DNA of 64,000 bases. Source: Symbiodinium natans. Its lineage: Eukaryota; Sar; Dinophyceae; Suessiales; Symbiodiniaceae. The first letter of the stretch is position 1. The number at the start of each line of letters is the position of its first letter. A program made the translations under genes and the position numbers. Shown here piece after piece: positions 20,376 through 31,515 of the stretch. The stretch lies in assembly GCA_905221605.1 (NCBI GenBank), contig CAJNDS010002290.1:671501-735500 (forward strand). The letters are read 5' to 3'. Under the pieces are notes generated by a model. The model worked only from the letters and a program-made list of their open reading frames with translations, ran no database searches and was not told the DNA's origin.

Positions 20376-20490
20376 GGGGTGAGGTTTAGGGTTTAGGGTT
20401 TAGGGTTTAGGGTTTAGGGTTTAGGGTTTAGGGTTTAGGGTTTAGGGTTTAGGGTTTAGGGTTTAGGGTTTAGGGTTTAGGGTTTAGGGT
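20376..20490 (+). repeat. Telomere-like (TTTAGGG)n array
   Basis: Uninterrupted heptamers, about 115 bp. Confidence 0.95.
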
Positions 20491-20503
20491 AGCGTTACTT
20501 GGG

Positions 20504-20701
20504 TTGCAAGCCCCTAGTCTTGAAGGGGAAGATGCAGATGCTCAAAGAGTTCGATCAATCCTGAGCACACCAAAAGCCCTGCAGGCAGTGGGAAACCCTA
20601 CGCTTTTACGGTTATTCTCAGAATCGTTTCCGAAAGTAAAGTCTTCGTACCTTCCAAAAATCCTAAAATCAGAGTCCTCGGGGAGCAAAGGAGAACCTTG
20701 A
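20504..20701 (+). CDS. Terminal-exon-like frame, unknown protein
   Basis: 65 codons and a stop, array-free, starting just after the array at 20490. Contains EGEDADAQRVRSILSTPKAL and LLRLFSESFPKVKSSYLPK, which look like amphipathic helices. No family recognised. Confidence 0.45.
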   Translation: MQAPSLEGEDADAQRVRSILSTPKALQAVGNPTLLRLFSESFPKVKSSYLPKILKSESSGSKGEP

Positions 20702-20955
20702 GCCTTAAACCCAAGATCTCAGCCACCACTGCCGACCCACTGAGGGTGGAGGGAGGGGTCGCCAACTTAGGGTAGCCACCATGGGCCTGAATGTCGAAAG
20801 CCCTAAGCCTTAAGCCTGAAAGGTCGAGTTAAAGCGGAAGCCGGGAAAACTCCGACAGGCTCGAAAGAACTTGGAACTATGAACAGGGTACGGCTAGCCC
20901 AAACCCTAAATCCTAAACCCTGAGCCCTAAACCCTGAACCCTAAACCCTGAACCC

Positions 20956-20966
20956 TTTGGCTCAAG
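20956..20966 (+). other. Possible relic of the dinoflagellate spliced leader
   Basis: TTTGGCTCAAG equals the last 11 bases of the known dinoflagellate spliced leader, and a coding-like frame begins on the next base. A genomic leader relic would indicate an mRNA copied back into DNA. The upstream part of the leader is not present. Confidence 0.35.
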
Positions 20967-21059
20967 ACTGCTGCCGCCCAGGCAGATGCTTGCTTGCTGC
21001 AAGGCCTGAGAGGAGGTAAGGCCATCGTCGAACTTCCGAAGCAAGAGCCCTCGGGGCGG
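20967..21059 (+). CDS. Coding-like exon following the leader relic
   Basis: TAAAQADACLLQGLRGGKAI and VELPKQEPSGR, open until a degenerate array. Function unknown. Confidence 0.35.
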
Positions 21060-21312
21060 TTTAGGGTTCGGGGTTCCGGGTTCAGGGTTTAGGTTTAGGG
21101 TTATACTGTTTAAACTTAGGGTTTCGGGGTTAGGGTATAGGGTATAGGGGATAGGGCCGGTGGAGAAGAGGAGTTGAGACGCTGGCTCATATTTCACCAG
21201 GTGTAGGCACCTGGCATCACCTGGCAAGGCCGAGGCGGCACTACTTCCCCGAAAGGCCCTCCTTAAACATCAGACATACCCCCCCCCCCCCCATCAAGGC
21301 CGTAGATATGTG

Positions 21313-21474
21313 TGTGTAATATATTTACATGTATATATATATATATATATATATTCTATAGACATGTAGAATATGTAATTATGTATGTGGGTATGTATAC
21401 AGTTTTTTTTGTGTATGCATCTACACTGTATATGTATATGCATATCTGCATGATTGTGCATCTGTATATACAGA

Positions 21475-21519
<45 letters not shown>

Positions 21520-21770
21520 GAGGGAGGGAGGGAGGGAGGGAGTGGGAGAGAGAGAGAGAGAGAGAGGAGAGAGGACGTTGGGATTGTTAGCTCGAGGAGA
21601 GGAGGAGAGAGGAGTGAGAGAGAGAGGATGGAGAGAGAGAGAGAGGGAGGGAGGGAGGGAGGGAGGGAGGGAGGGAGGGAGGGAGGGAGGGAGGAGGGAG
21701 GGAGGGGGGGGGGGGAGGAGAAAAGAGAGAGAACGACAGAGGTGGAGAGAGAGCGAGAGGGGGAGAAAAC
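21313..21770. repeat. TA, GT, GGGA and GA microsatellite cluster
   Basis: (TA)n at 21333-21355 and 21478-21502, (GT)n at 21502-21519, (GGGA)n at 21640-21700, GA-rich between. All open frames here are low-complexity artefacts. Confidence 0.95.
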
Positions 21771-21905
21771 AAACACAAAGCGACAACTCTAACCCCCTGG
21801 GCCCGAAACATCGACAGTATAAACTCCTAGCACCCCCTCTCCCCCTTAATTGCAGGGAGGGCTAGCCCCAAACCCTAAACCCTAAACCCTAAACCCTAAA
21901 CCTTA

Positions 21906-22016
21906 AACTCCATAGAACGTCATCTTCGAGACCCTGGTTGCCGCCGTGGATCGGTCGAGGCATTGCACATACAAGGGGCCCAAAAGCTTGCATCTCAGAG
22001 CTCCAAGTTAGAGAGG
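21906..22016 (+). CDS. Coding-like exon, unknown
   Basis: IERHLRDPGCRRGSVEALH and QGAQKLASQSSKLE between two arrays. Confidence 0.3.
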
Positions 22017-22484
22017 GTTTAGGGTTTAGGGTTTAGGGTTTAGGGTTTAGGGTATGTATGAACCCTATAAACCATTAAACCTTGTAAACCTCAGAAACCT
22101 TGTAAACTCTACAAAGTCGACAAACCCCATAAACCCTACTTTAGACCCCAAACCCTGCAAGTGGGGCTTCAAGGCTTCCATTTGGGCATGTGGGCTAGCT
22201 ATATCTATCCCGAAGGCTCTAAAAGGATTCTTGTTTTAGGGCGTTTGGGCCCAAAGGCCTAATAAAAGGGGTTTTGGGCTATTTTGGGCCTACGGGTATA
22301 TGTATGGGTTGGGAGATTTGAGGGGTTGCGCATGTAGAGCTCAGCTCAAAGACCGTCAGACCGTCTCGGCTTACAAGGCTAGCCAGGGCTTTGGGGCCAC
22401 AGGGCGTTAGGGCGCTGATCCCTATGACTCCTTCCCTGCCTTCCTTCCCCCCCTCCTCTCGCTCTCTCTTTTGTTGTCTTTCTT

Positions 22485-22510
22485 GTCTCGTCCTCTCTCT
22501 CTCTCCCTCT

Positions 22511-22578
<68 letters not shown>
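22485..22578. repeat. CT/GA microsatellite
   Basis: Almost pure CT dinucleotide for about 90 bp. Confidence 0.95.
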
Positions 22579-22633
22579 GTGTCTTGAGTAGAGGGCGATG
22601 TTTCACCTGAGGAGGTGAGCCTTCCCGGTCCAA

Positions 22634-22712
22634 AAGAACATGGGAGGCATCCCACGTCGCTGCACCGTGAACAGTGAAAAGGTGGTTGTCGCCGTGACCT
22701 TCATGGGAAATC
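22634..22712 (+). CDS. Coding-like exon, unknown
   Basis: KNMGGIPRRCTVNSEKVVVA and VTFMGNP, ending at a C-run. Function unknown. Confidence 0.3.
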
Positions 22713-23045
22713 CCCCCCCCCCCCATTCCCAGATCTTCCTCAAAACCCCGGTTTGGGGTTTAGGTTTAAATTTGGGGACTGGGGGTTTAGGGTTTAGGGC
22801 TTTGGGGTGTTTTGGGGCTCAGGGTTGTAATGTTACGGTAGGGTTTGGTTTCAGGCTGGGTAGCAGCTGGCAGCTAGCATGTTAGCAAGGACCCTAAGCC
22901 TCAAGCTTTGAAAACTGGGCTCAAGAGCTCAAGAGTGATTAGCCTAGGAAGCAGTCCCCGAAACCTCGCAACCCCCCCGGCCCCTTCAGGTACTTCATCT
23001 CGAGGAGAAGCGCTGTAAACCTCTCAGACGCATCCTTTTCTGGGT

Positions 23046-23570
23046 TGGGACCCCCCCCCCCCCCCCCCGCCCCCAATCCAATTGCCAAAGGGGGAAAACG
23101 ATATTTGGGGTACCTTATGGGATCCTTATCATAAGGGGATCCTTCTATTTGGGAGTCTATATTACTTGTTAGTCCCGTATTAATTAACGAAAACCCCCAC
23201 ATTTCGGCCACCAAATTGTAGTGGTTCGTACTTGACCCCTGAAAGTTGTGATATACCTGTTCAAAAACAGAAATGTGACCATACTGTTGGGATGAAGAGG
23301 GCTTAAAGTACTACTGTATTGCGGGATATTGAGGGCTTCGAGCTCATGGCAGCACTGGCGGTGCTCCTTTATTAGTCCCTCCCTTCCCCCCCCCCCCCCC
23401 CCATCCCCGCAAGTGTGCGTTGAATGGTTCAGGGTCTTTGCCGAGATTTCAGGACGTCAGGGCGTCAGTTGGTCGTAGCGTCGTAGCAGCTCAAGGCAGC
23501 TTAAACAACCGATTTCCTTAGTAACCCAACGCAAATTAGTGAGGGTACATGTGCTGTTTTATTCTAGGGG
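23046..23570. other. Stretch with homopolymer C-runs, no gene seen
   Basis: C-runs at 23051-23069 and 23388-23402 and otherwise unique DNA. A minus-strand frame at 22939-23045 (SERFTALLLEMKYLKG) is weakly coding-like. Confidence 0.4.
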
Positions 23571-23571
23571 T

Positions 23572-23656
23572 AGATGGGAGGTTCCCCCTTGTACTGACAG
23601 TCCTTAATGGGCATTATAATTGGGGGTACTATAACCTAGTATAAGGGGGAACATCC
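23572..23656. mobile_element. Hairpin element, family II, internally shortened
   Basis: GAGGTTCCCCCTTGTACTGA on the left, AGTATAAGGGGGAACATCC on the right, with TTAATGGGCATTATAATTGG between. AGATGGGAGGTTCCC is repeated just outside the right end. Confidence 0.6.
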
Positions 23657-23953
23657 GGTAGATGGGAGGTTCCCAAGATTAGCGTCCCTGTTGGGCTCCT
23701 ACTATAATACGGCGCCGGACATATCGGGCACCCGACAGGGTGCCCTACTACCCACTACTGACTACACAACCTAAAACCCTAAGCCCGAGACCCTAAACCC
23801 TGAACCTTCCAGTAGGGCCAAGTAGGGCCCTGAAACAGGTTCTGGGCTTTTGTTTCAGACTTGAGATACTCGTCTCCTGCTTGCCTCCTCATCTTCAACT
23901 GCACTCCAAAGCCTAGCACGGACACTAGCGTTGCGGAACCCTCAAAGCCCTGT

Positions 23954-24108
<155 letters not shown>

Positions 24109-24520
24109 GTATGTATGTAGAGCATCTATGCTTTATGCTTACACCATTGTCTACATATTACCATAGACATGTGTGTGTGTGTATTAGTATGCGCACCTGT
24201 ATATGCATATATACACATGCACACAACCCTATATATCCATCTGTACACTGCACACTTTGTCGCCCCTGTGCCTTACACTCCCGGGGTGGCTTTTGGCCAT
24301 TGGGTATCGAGGTTCCTTGCTGCAAAGTGGGAGACGCCGCCGAAGGCGACTGATTGCATCAGGCCACTTTGGGGATGGCGAAGCCGAACCCCTCAAACCC
24401 TAAAGGTCTAGAGTTTGAGGGGTTTCGGGTTTGGTGTGAGGGGTTTAGGGTTTGGGGTGAGAAGCTTAGGGTTTAGGGTTTCGGCGGGGGTTTAGGCCCA
24501 CGAGTTTTACATGATTTTTG

Positions 24521-24664
<144 letters not shown>

Positions 24665-24741
24665 CAGAAGCAACAGCACTCTAAACACTAGGGTTTAGGG
24701 TTTAGAGTTTTGGGACTCACAATTGCCCTCAAAAGACTAAG

Positions 24742-24885
24742 CTGCCACGGTCCTTGGACCCCAGGACCCTCGAAGAAGAGTGCCCTGGAGCCTTAGGGGC
24801 AATGCCTGTAGACCAACTTAGGGCCCACATAGCACTTCAACCCCTGAAACCCCTCGTGCATGGCTTACGGCTTCCATTTTGTAAG
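24742..24885 (+). CDS. Coding-like exon, unknown
   Basis: 48 codons: RTLEEECPGALGAMPVDQL and RAHIALQPLKPLVHGLRL, ending at an AAG/GTTCAG donor followed by telomeric DNA. Possibly the first of three plus-strand exons with 24965-25060 and 25828-25932. Confidence 0.4.
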
Positions 24886-24964
24886 GTTCAGGGTTTAGGA
24901 TTTAGGATTGACGATTTAGGGTTTGGGGTTTGGGGTTTGGGGTTTAGGGTTTAGGGTTTGGGAA

Positions 24965-25060
24965 GCCCAAAAGCAGGAACGAAGGGACACCAATGTAGAG
25001 AAGTGCTCAGTTGCAAAGGCTCGCTGCGACTCCACTGGATACGGGAGCAAGAAGGCCTAC
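24965..25060 (+). CDS. Coding-like exon, unknown
   Basis: QERRDTNVEKCSVAKARCD and STGYGSKKAY, ending at a possible GC donor (TAC/GCTTAGGG). The upstream border is an array. Confidence 0.4.
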
Positions 25061-25254
25061 GCTTAGGGTTTAGGGTTTAGGGCTTTTAGGGCCTGTAGGG
25101 CTTATAGAGCTTATCGGGCTTCTGGGACTCATAGGGCCTGTTGGTGTCTACAGGGCTTAGGGTTTGCTTCAGGGCTTGTATAGGAACTGCTCAAGTCTGT
25201 GTACGTACGTACATGGGCGTGCTTGAGCAATAGTTTTTGTGGCGAGTTAGGATG

Positions 25255-25827
25255 CCCTTTTCCTTGTGTGGTTCCCCTACGACCCTAAATCCCAAACCCT
25301 GAAACCCTCAACCCTGAATCCAAAGGCCGAGACCCCGAACCCCAAAACCCGAACCCCAAAACCCCGAACCCTAAGCCCTAAGCCCTCAACCCTTGCACCC
25401 GAAACCCTAAAACGATAAACCCCTAAACCCCGAACCCCAAACCCTTGACCCCAAATCCTGAACCCCAGAACCCTAAAGCCCTGACACCCTTAGGCGGTGA
25501 AACCCTTAAGCCCTTAACCCTAAACAGCAAACCCTAGACCCTGAGGCCCGAAACCTAAAACGCCTCTGAAAGAGGGGGGCTAAACCCTAAACCCTAAAAC
25601 CCTTCAAACCCTAAATCCGTTAAACCCTGTAACCCTGAAAGCCTCAAATCCGTAAACCCTTAAAGCCCTTTAACCCTTAACCCTTAACCCCTAAGCCCCA
25701 AACCCGAAACCGAACCCTCCTGAAAGAGGCGGCCGAGACCCTAAACCCCCCTAAATCCTTAGCCCTAAACCCCTAAACCCTTAAATCCTAAACCCTAAAC
25801 CCTAAACCCTTTTAAAAACCCTAAACC
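25255..25827 (-). repeat. Degenerate CCCTAAA/CCCCAAA field
   Basis: About 570 bp of diverged C-rich telomeric words, with AACCCCGAACCCCAAA variants. No gene. Confidence 0.8.
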
Positions 25828-25932
25828 AGCACCAAAGACACTGGCTTGTCAAAGCAGGCCACTGTCACCCGCGCCTGTGCCTGGGTCTGGCACGGCGCCA
25901 TCGCTGTTTGCGTGCACCACCCCAGGCCGCCA
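25828..25932 (+). CDS. Coding-like exon, unknown
   Basis: STKDTGLSKQATVTRACAW and VWHGAIAVCVHHPRP, ending at CCA/GTTTAG. Unknown family. Confidence 0.4.
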
Positions 25933-26219
25933 GTTTAGGATTCCGGGGTTAGGTCCAAGTAGGGGGAGGCGTGTACATAGTTTGCCTGGTGTTTTTCGGC
26001 GGTTTCAGAGGATTTCAGTCGGGAGGGGCGATGTTTCCTCTTCGAAGGGACGAGGTTGATTCTGACACCTCGGTTTGTTGCACGGGTTTTTTCGGTGAAA
26101 ATTTTCCGAGGAATTCGTATGGTTGGGTGTTTGGGGGGGGAGGGGGGGGGAGGGTTGATTCCGACACTTGGCCTTCGTGCAAAGCAACATCATGTTTTGG
26201 GCAGTTGTTTCGGTTGCTA

Positions 26220-26525
26220 GTGTCTCGGCTTAACGTGCTGCCTTTGATAGGTGAAGCAAGAAGGATGTTCCAATCTCTCCTCCTTCCACATCAGTCGTGC
26301 CAGCATGAACTTTCGCAGAAAAGACCCGACAGCGCAAGGTGGCCCAAACGCGTGGTGGCCGGTACACAATGTATCGACAGATTTTGGCAAACCCTGGAAG
26401 AGTTCGTGCCACACGCGTTGCACAGCAAAAACGGCCCTGGCAATGGCGTCAAGGAGACCCTGTTAGTGTACGTTCACGCGTTTCTCTGGCGGGTGAACCT
26501 TCCGGAGGTTTTTCCTACAACATGA
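26220..26525 (+). CDS. Transposase-like C-terminal fragment (ISXO2/IS1595-like)
   Basis: In the frame stopping at 26525 the C-terminal part reads VVAGTQCIDRFWQTLEEFVP, then KETLLVYVHAFLWRVN. A GTQ-x-ID-x2-W-x2-L...YV-x2-F-x-WR pattern is typical of the end of ISXO2/IS1595-type DDE transposases found in many protists. N-terminal catalytic parts are not visible and a G-run lies upstream, so this is probably a broken copy. Assignment is by recalled pattern only. Confidence 0.4.
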   Translation: MSRLNVLPLIGEARRMFQSLLLPHQSCQHELSQKRPDSARWPKRVVAGTQCIDRFWQTLEEFVPHALHSKNGPGNGVKETLLVYVHAFLWRVNLPEVFPTT

Positions 26526-26740
26526 TGGCAGCTTTGGGGCCCCTTTGCTGATAAAAAATCCGGAAGCAACGTTCGGCCCAAACTACTTTCAAACTCTGTA
26601 AATTACAGTGTTTCCAGGCCCTCATGCCTCCAAACGCACCATTTGTTGCACGTTGTTCTTGTGGTAGAAGCCTAAGCACTCGTAAATAATGATGTTTCCA
26701 GCATCCACAAGTAAAGCTGGAAGCCCGAAACCACCCTAGT
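26526..26740. other. Unique DNA without a supported gene
   Basis: Array-free sequence after the transposase-like stop, with no convincing open frame. Confidence 0.4.
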
Positions 26741-26820
26741 AGGGTTTAGGGTTTAGGGTTTAGGGTTTAGGGCTTAGGGCTTAGGGCTTAGGGCTTAGGG
26801 CTTAGGGCTTAGGGTTTAGG
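26740..26820 (+). repeat. Array with homogenised CTTAGGG variant
   Basis: After four TTTAGGG heptamers there are about seven CTTAGGG units in a row. Confidence 0.9.
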
Positions 26821-26823
26821 AGA

Positions 26824-27082
26824 GGGACCGCCCGAGCGGGGTTAGCCTACCATTTCTACCTTGCTGAATCACCTACGCTCTATGCGATCCTTCGAAGTAA
26901 ACACCCGGACTACCCTAAACCCTAAACCCTAAACCCTAAACCCTAAACCCTAAACCCTAAACCCTAAACCCTAAACCCTAAACCCTAAACCCTAAACCCT
27001 AAACCCTAGACCCGAACAATTTCTGTTGGACTTGAGCAGAACCCTGACTGAGACCTACAGCCTTTCACCTGCGGGGATCTAA
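26824..27082 (+). CDS. Two coding-like exons split by a telomeric array
   Basis: 26824-26913 reads LAYHFYLAESPTLYAILRSK; 27011-27082 reads PEQFLLDLSRTLTETYSLSP and then stops. The DNA between (26914-27010) is almost pure CCCTAAA, so the array would be the intron, although a standard donor is not obvious. Confidence 0.4.
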
Positions 27083-27660
27083 AGCACCGAGGCCTTCTTG
27101 AAGGGGATGTTGCATGGAGGGCCCCCCCCCCCTTTACTGTAGCAACCAAACAAAGGAGGTAGTCTTGTTTTCCTTCCCTTTCGGTTGAGGATGCCTTTTG
27201 TCCGTGCAAGTTCGAAAACACACAATGTAAGTACTGGTTGTTTTGTTTTCGCAGGTGACTTGGGAAAGCTTCATAAACCCATAAGCAAGCGTGGATAAAG
27301 CCTTTTGAGACCCATCTACTCAGTAAGACAGGCCTTTATCATCCCGACAGCAGAATACACACCACACTAGAGAATACATGTCTCATTTTAGCTAGGCCCC
27401 TAAGTTCTTGGCCTTAAATCCTTAAACCCTAAACCCTAAACCCAAAACTCCTACGCAATCCTAGACCCAAATCCCCGAAATTTCTGAACCCCAAAACCCC
27501 CAACCCCAAACCCCGGGATTTAGGGGATTGATGTTGTTGGTTCGCGGGGCTTAGGGCTCAAAGTTAGGGGAGAACTTAAAATTCTGAACTTCGCAGGCAA
27601 AGGCGCTTCCCCCAAGCCCCTAAACCCAAAACCCGAAACCCTAAATCCTAAACCCTAAAC

Positions 27661-27780
27661 GCACTCAAAGCCCCCTCCCCATCAGCTCCGCTTTGGGATG
27701 CTGGTGCTGGGCCCCGGCGACGCCGCGCCACCCCCCGGAATGCCGCTTGGCCCGGCCTTGGAGGGTTTCTTGTGGATTTT
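27661..27780 (+). CDS. GC-rich coding-like island
   Basis: Frame with FGMLVLGPGDAAPPPGMPLG, bordered by arrays. Other frames are also open because of the GC content. Confidence 0.2.
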
Positions 27781-27963
27781 TAGGGTGTGTAGGGTTTAGT
27801 AGGGTTTAGGTTTTAGGGTTTGCAAGGTTTAGGGCTGAGGGTTTGGGGCTTAGGGTTTGGGGTTTAGGGTTTGCGTTTAGGGTTTCCAGGGTTGAGGGCT
27901 CTAAGCTCTAAACCGATCCTCCAACCATTCCTGGGCTGCATCTTCTCACTGCTTCCAGAAGTT

Positions 27964-28034
27964 GCGATGTTCCCCCTTTTACTAACAGTCCTGAATGGAG
28001 ACTATAGGACTGCTAGTATAAGGGGGAACATCCC
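27964..28034. mobile_element. Hairpin element, family II, short form
   Basis: 71 bp: GCGATGTTCCCCCTTTTACT and AGTATAAGGGGGAACATCC, with ACAGTCCTGAATGG against GACTATAGGACTGC. Most of the middle is missing. Confidence 0.7.
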
Positions 28035-28459
28035 TATCTATAAGTATTAACAAGACCGCAAAGGACATTAAGTTAGAGAGTTGACGTAAAAAGCCGACCA
28101 TGTCTCAATTAGGACCCAGAGTGGGCCCGCGTTTTACGGGTTAGGTTGCCTTGTCAACCCCATGAGACAGCGGGAATCGGTATTCATCATGGCTCGCAAA
28201 CCCTAAGCCCTAAACCCCTTACGGAGTTTCACTCGACTTCCCTACATACCCCCTAAAGCCCCAATTTTCGGCTCCCCCGCCCCGACCCACTCCTCAAATC
28301 AGCAGGCCTTTACTTAGATGTTTTTTTTTTAATGAGAAGCCTTGCCTGTATAAAAGCTAGACTTACGAAATCTGCAGGAAATCCCCCGATGGAAAACAAT
28401 ACCCTAAAGTCCTTCAACCCGAAAAACCCTTAAAGACCCCAAACCCTGCAAACCCTAAA

Positions 28460-28567
28460 CCCGCCAGCATTTCACGTGCCTCGGCCGAGGTGGTCTCTTT
28501 CCACAGCGCAGGGCTACGAACTGCCGGCACGGTTGCAATTTTGTCTGAGAACCTTGAAACCCAGAAG
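28460..28567 (+). CDS. Coding-like exon before a hairpin element
   Basis: ISRASAEVVSFHSAGLRTAG and TVAILSENLETQK, then an AAG/GTCC boundary. After the hairpin another island (SFRPNLIGTGVQCCGVNSLA, 28716-28789) ends in a stop, suggesting the hairpin is an intron. Confidence 0.4.
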
Positions 28568-28602
28568 GTCCATTTGTAGTACCATCGTGGAATTGGGCAT
28601 AG

Positions 28603-28710
28603 AGGGTCCATTTGTAGTACTAATTATTTATGGAATTCTAGGTACCCCAAAACCCTATTCAGCATGGTTTTGGGGTACCTAATTCCATAGCACCACTACA
28701 GATGGACCCT
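28603..28710. mobile_element. Hairpin element, TTTGTAGTAC variant
   Basis: GAGGGTCCATTTGTAGTAC against ACTACAGATGGACCCTC, and inner GGTACCCCAAAACC against GGTTTTGGGGTACC. A further left-end copy starts at 28565, making a nested pair. Confidence 0.75.
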
Positions 28711-28914
28711 CGGGGGAAACAGCTTTCGACCCAACTTAATTGGGACTGGCGTTCAGTGTTGCGGGGTGAACTCTCTGGCCAAAGATTCCAGGCAAGCGGC
28801 CCTTTAACGAACTCTAGCTTCCCCTCAGGGTCCATGTACCACAATATTGTATTGTATACTCGGGCCCGAAAGTCAGAAAGTTGGGGAAGTACTTCTAGCT
28901 CTAAACTTTAAACC

Positions 28915-29020
28915 CTTCTAGACCCTAAACCCTAAACCCTAAACCCTAAACCCGAAACCCTAAACCCTAAACCCTAAACCCTAAACCCTACACCCTAAAC
29001 CCTAAACCCTAAACCCTAGG
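28915..29020 (-). repeat. Telomere-like (CCCTAAA)n array
   Basis: About 100 bp, with two variant units. Confidence 0.9.
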
Positions 29021-29116
29021 TTTAGGTTTCTATTTAGGGATTCCAAGATCCCTGGGTGCCCCGATCGCGCCCCGATCGCGCCCCGGACGTCCCAGAGTTG
29101 GCCTTGATTCCTTTTG

Positions 29117-29300
29117 GGGTTTAGGGTTTGGGGTTTAGGGTTTAGGGTTTAGGGTTTGGGGTTTAGGGTTAGGGGTTTAGGGTTTGGGGTTTAGGGTTTG
29201 GGGTTTGGGGTTTAGGGTTTGGGGTTTCGGGTTTAGGGTTTAGGGTTTGGGGTTTGGGGTTTGGGGTTTGGGGTTTAGAGTTTGGGGTTTAGGGTTTAGG
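29117..29300 (+). repeat. Mixed TTTAGGG/TTTGGGG array
   Basis: TTTGGGG units alternate with TTTAGGG over about 180 bp. The same mix recurs at 10640-10735, 33930-33980, 34240-34310 and 38400-38490. Confidence 0.9.
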
Positions 29301-29303
29301 GGT

Positions 29304-29528
29304 TCTGTCAGGCACTACTTCGTTCCAACAACAAAGGGTACCCCTCTTCTTGTCGTAGGTATCCCGTCTTGCGCGCCTAGTCTGGGGTGTGTTGATCTGA
29401 CCGGGGGAGAGGGGGGGTGGCGGTGTGGAGGCTGCGGGCGTGAGGGGCCTAATTCGCGGCGATTGGCTGGGCGTTTCGTTGTGTATTTTGGAAATTGGGG
29501 CTTGGGAGACTTTAGGGCGTCGGGCTGA
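29304..29528 (+). CDS. Coding-like island, unknown
   Basis: 75 codons: RHYFVPTTKGTPLLVVGIPS and a Gly/Cys-rich middle, then RFVVYFGNWGLGDF. Codon use looks plausible but a G-rich stretch could inflate it. Confidence 0.3.
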   Translation, partial: SVRHYFVPTTKGTPLLVVGIPSCAPSLGCVDLTGGEGGWRCGGCGREGPNSRRLAGRFVVYFGNWGLGDFRASG

Positions 29529-29725
29529 ACATGGTTTAGTAGCCCTAAACCCTAAACCCTAAACCCTAGACCCTAGACCCTAGACCCTATACCCTAGGGC
29601 GGGCGGAAGCGAAGCTCTGGGCCTGCTTCATGCCCCGGACTAGAAGAACAGGGTTTAGGGTTTGGGGTTTGGGGTTTGGGGTTTGGGGTTTGGGGATTAG
29701 GGTGAACCCACAGCGCATGGCTTAG

Positions 29726-29824
29726 ATCAATCCCCAGTCATACGTTCACCAAGTGTTCAACTGCCATCGTCCTAAGCCCGCGACGCAGCAGGAGATGCCA
29801 ACGAAGCAGGGGGGCCAAGATCCC
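29726..29824 (+). CDS. Coding-like exon, unknown
   Basis: TTAG acceptor, then INPQSYVHQVFNCHRPKPA and TQQEMPTKQGGQDP. Confidence 0.35.
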
Positions 29825-30216
29825 TTTGGGGTTCAGGGTTCGGGGTTGAGGGTTTGGGGTTCAGGGTTTGTGGTTTAGGGTTTAGGGTTAAGGATTTAGG
29901 GTACCGGGTTCAGGGTTTTGGGATTCAGGGTTTAGGGTTTAGGGTTTGAAGGTCTCGGAGCGTCAACACACTGTGTGCGGACTGACCAATAGGACTCCAA
30001 AATGCTTATGTTCCATGTAGATTGGAAGGTAGGGAATCGCATACGCTCTGGTGCAGTGTATACATGTGCTAAAATCGTGACGACCCTTCTATAATCTATA
30101 CTTCAAAATACAAGAACCCAGACTAGGTACCCCCAGATTTGGGAAACCCACTTGTGATCCAAGTGAACCCAAGCCAATGGTTGACTTGTTAACATTTGGG
30201 GTTTCTCTGCCTTGTA

Positions 30217-30350
30217 GCAAAGAAAGCCAGCAACTGGCTTCAGCCGTTAATCTCCCCAGCAATTGGAGAATTTATGATTCAGCTAAAGTCATTTCAGGGC
30301 CCCTGAGTGCAATTCTCACCCGCAAAACCAACAGCTCCGTGCAGCCTAGG
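30217..30350 (+). CDS. Coding-like exon with good splice borders
   Basis: TTGTAG acceptor and AGG/GTATAG donor. Frame reads KESQQLASAVNLPSNWRIYD, then SAKVISGPLSAILTRK. Array-free. Function unknown. Confidence 0.45.
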
Positions 30351-30928
30351 GTATAGGGTTTAGGGCTTAGACCCACTGAAGGTTTGTGGGTGCCTGCGAA
30401 GGGCCCTTTGAGCAGGTCCCCTAAAGCCAATACTTGCAATCCTCAACCCATGAACCTTCAAGTTTCCAAGGGTCCATGTACTTGGATATAGTATGAACCC
30501 TTCTGAAACCTTAAATCCGAAACCCTAGGCACTAGACCCTGAACCCTTCACAAACCTGGATCCTAAACTCCAAACCCTACAACCTGAACGCGTCTTAAAC
30601 CCTAAAACCCTACACCCTGAACCCTTCAAAAACCGTAGTTAAGGTTCGAAACCCTAAACCCTAAACCCTAAACCCTAAACCCTAAACCCTAAACCCTGAA
30701 CCCTTCATCCCCAAAACCCGGAAGGAATCCTGAGCCCAACGCCTTAGCCTTAAAGCCGTTTAAAGGCTTGAAACCGAAAAACTCTTTAAGCCCTCTAAAC
30801 CCGAAAGAATCCTGAGCCCTAAGCCTTACAAGCCTTAAACCCTTTGAGCGCTTAAAACCCTTTTAACCTTTGTAATCCTAGACCCTGAACCCTGAACCCT
30901 ATACCCTTTTGAGGCCTTTTTTTGCAAC

Positions 30929-31052
30929 CAAAACCCTAAAACCTAAAACCCTAAAACCCTAAAACCCTAAAAGCCTAAAACCCTAAAACCCTAAAACCCT
31001 AAAACCCTAAAACCCTAAAACCCTAAAACCCTAAAACCCTAAAACCCTAAAC
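30929..31052 (-). repeat. Octamer array (CCCTAAAA)n
   Basis: About 14 near-identical octamers, an extra-A version of the telomeric unit. Confidence 0.95.
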
Positions 31053-31057
31053 CCCTC

Positions 31058-31155
31058 AGCCTGGAGGCCACGGACTGGCGCCCGCGCGACGCCCAAGCTC
31101 CCGAGGCCCCCAAGGGAGGCGAGGATGAGCTTCACCGTGGCCCGGGGCCCTGGGT
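31058..31155 (+). CDS. Coding-like exon, unknown
   Basis: SLEATDWRPRDAQAPEAPKG and GEDELHRGPGPW between an octamer array and a TTTAGGG array. Confidence 0.35.
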
Positions 31156-31159
31156 TCGT

Positions 31160-31450
31160 TTAGGGTTTAGGGTTTCGGGTTTAGGGTTTAGGGTTTAGGG
31201 TGTAAGGTTTAGAGTTTACTACACGGTTCATGGTTTAGGGGGTTCCAGGGGTTAGGGAGTTTAGGGGGTTTCGGGCCCTTGCGCTCAGGGCGTTTCAGGG
31301 GCTTGAGGGATTTGAAGGTTTAGGGGGTTGAGAGTCCTGATTCGTTAAAGGGGTTGGGTCGTTGAAAGTTGAGGTGTGTTTTGGGGGTTTCGGGTTCGGG
31401 GGTTTAAGGGTTCAGGGGTTAGGGGTTTAGGGATTTAGGGGTTTAGGGGA
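31160..31450 (+). repeat. Degenerate TTTAGGG field
   Basis: GGGTTTAGGG-like words with many changes. No gene. Confidence 0.75.
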
Positions 31451-31515
31451 GGATGGGAGTTTCCGGAGTTCTGGGCTTTGGGATGTAGCGATTGCTTTCA
31501 TCATTCATTCCTGAG

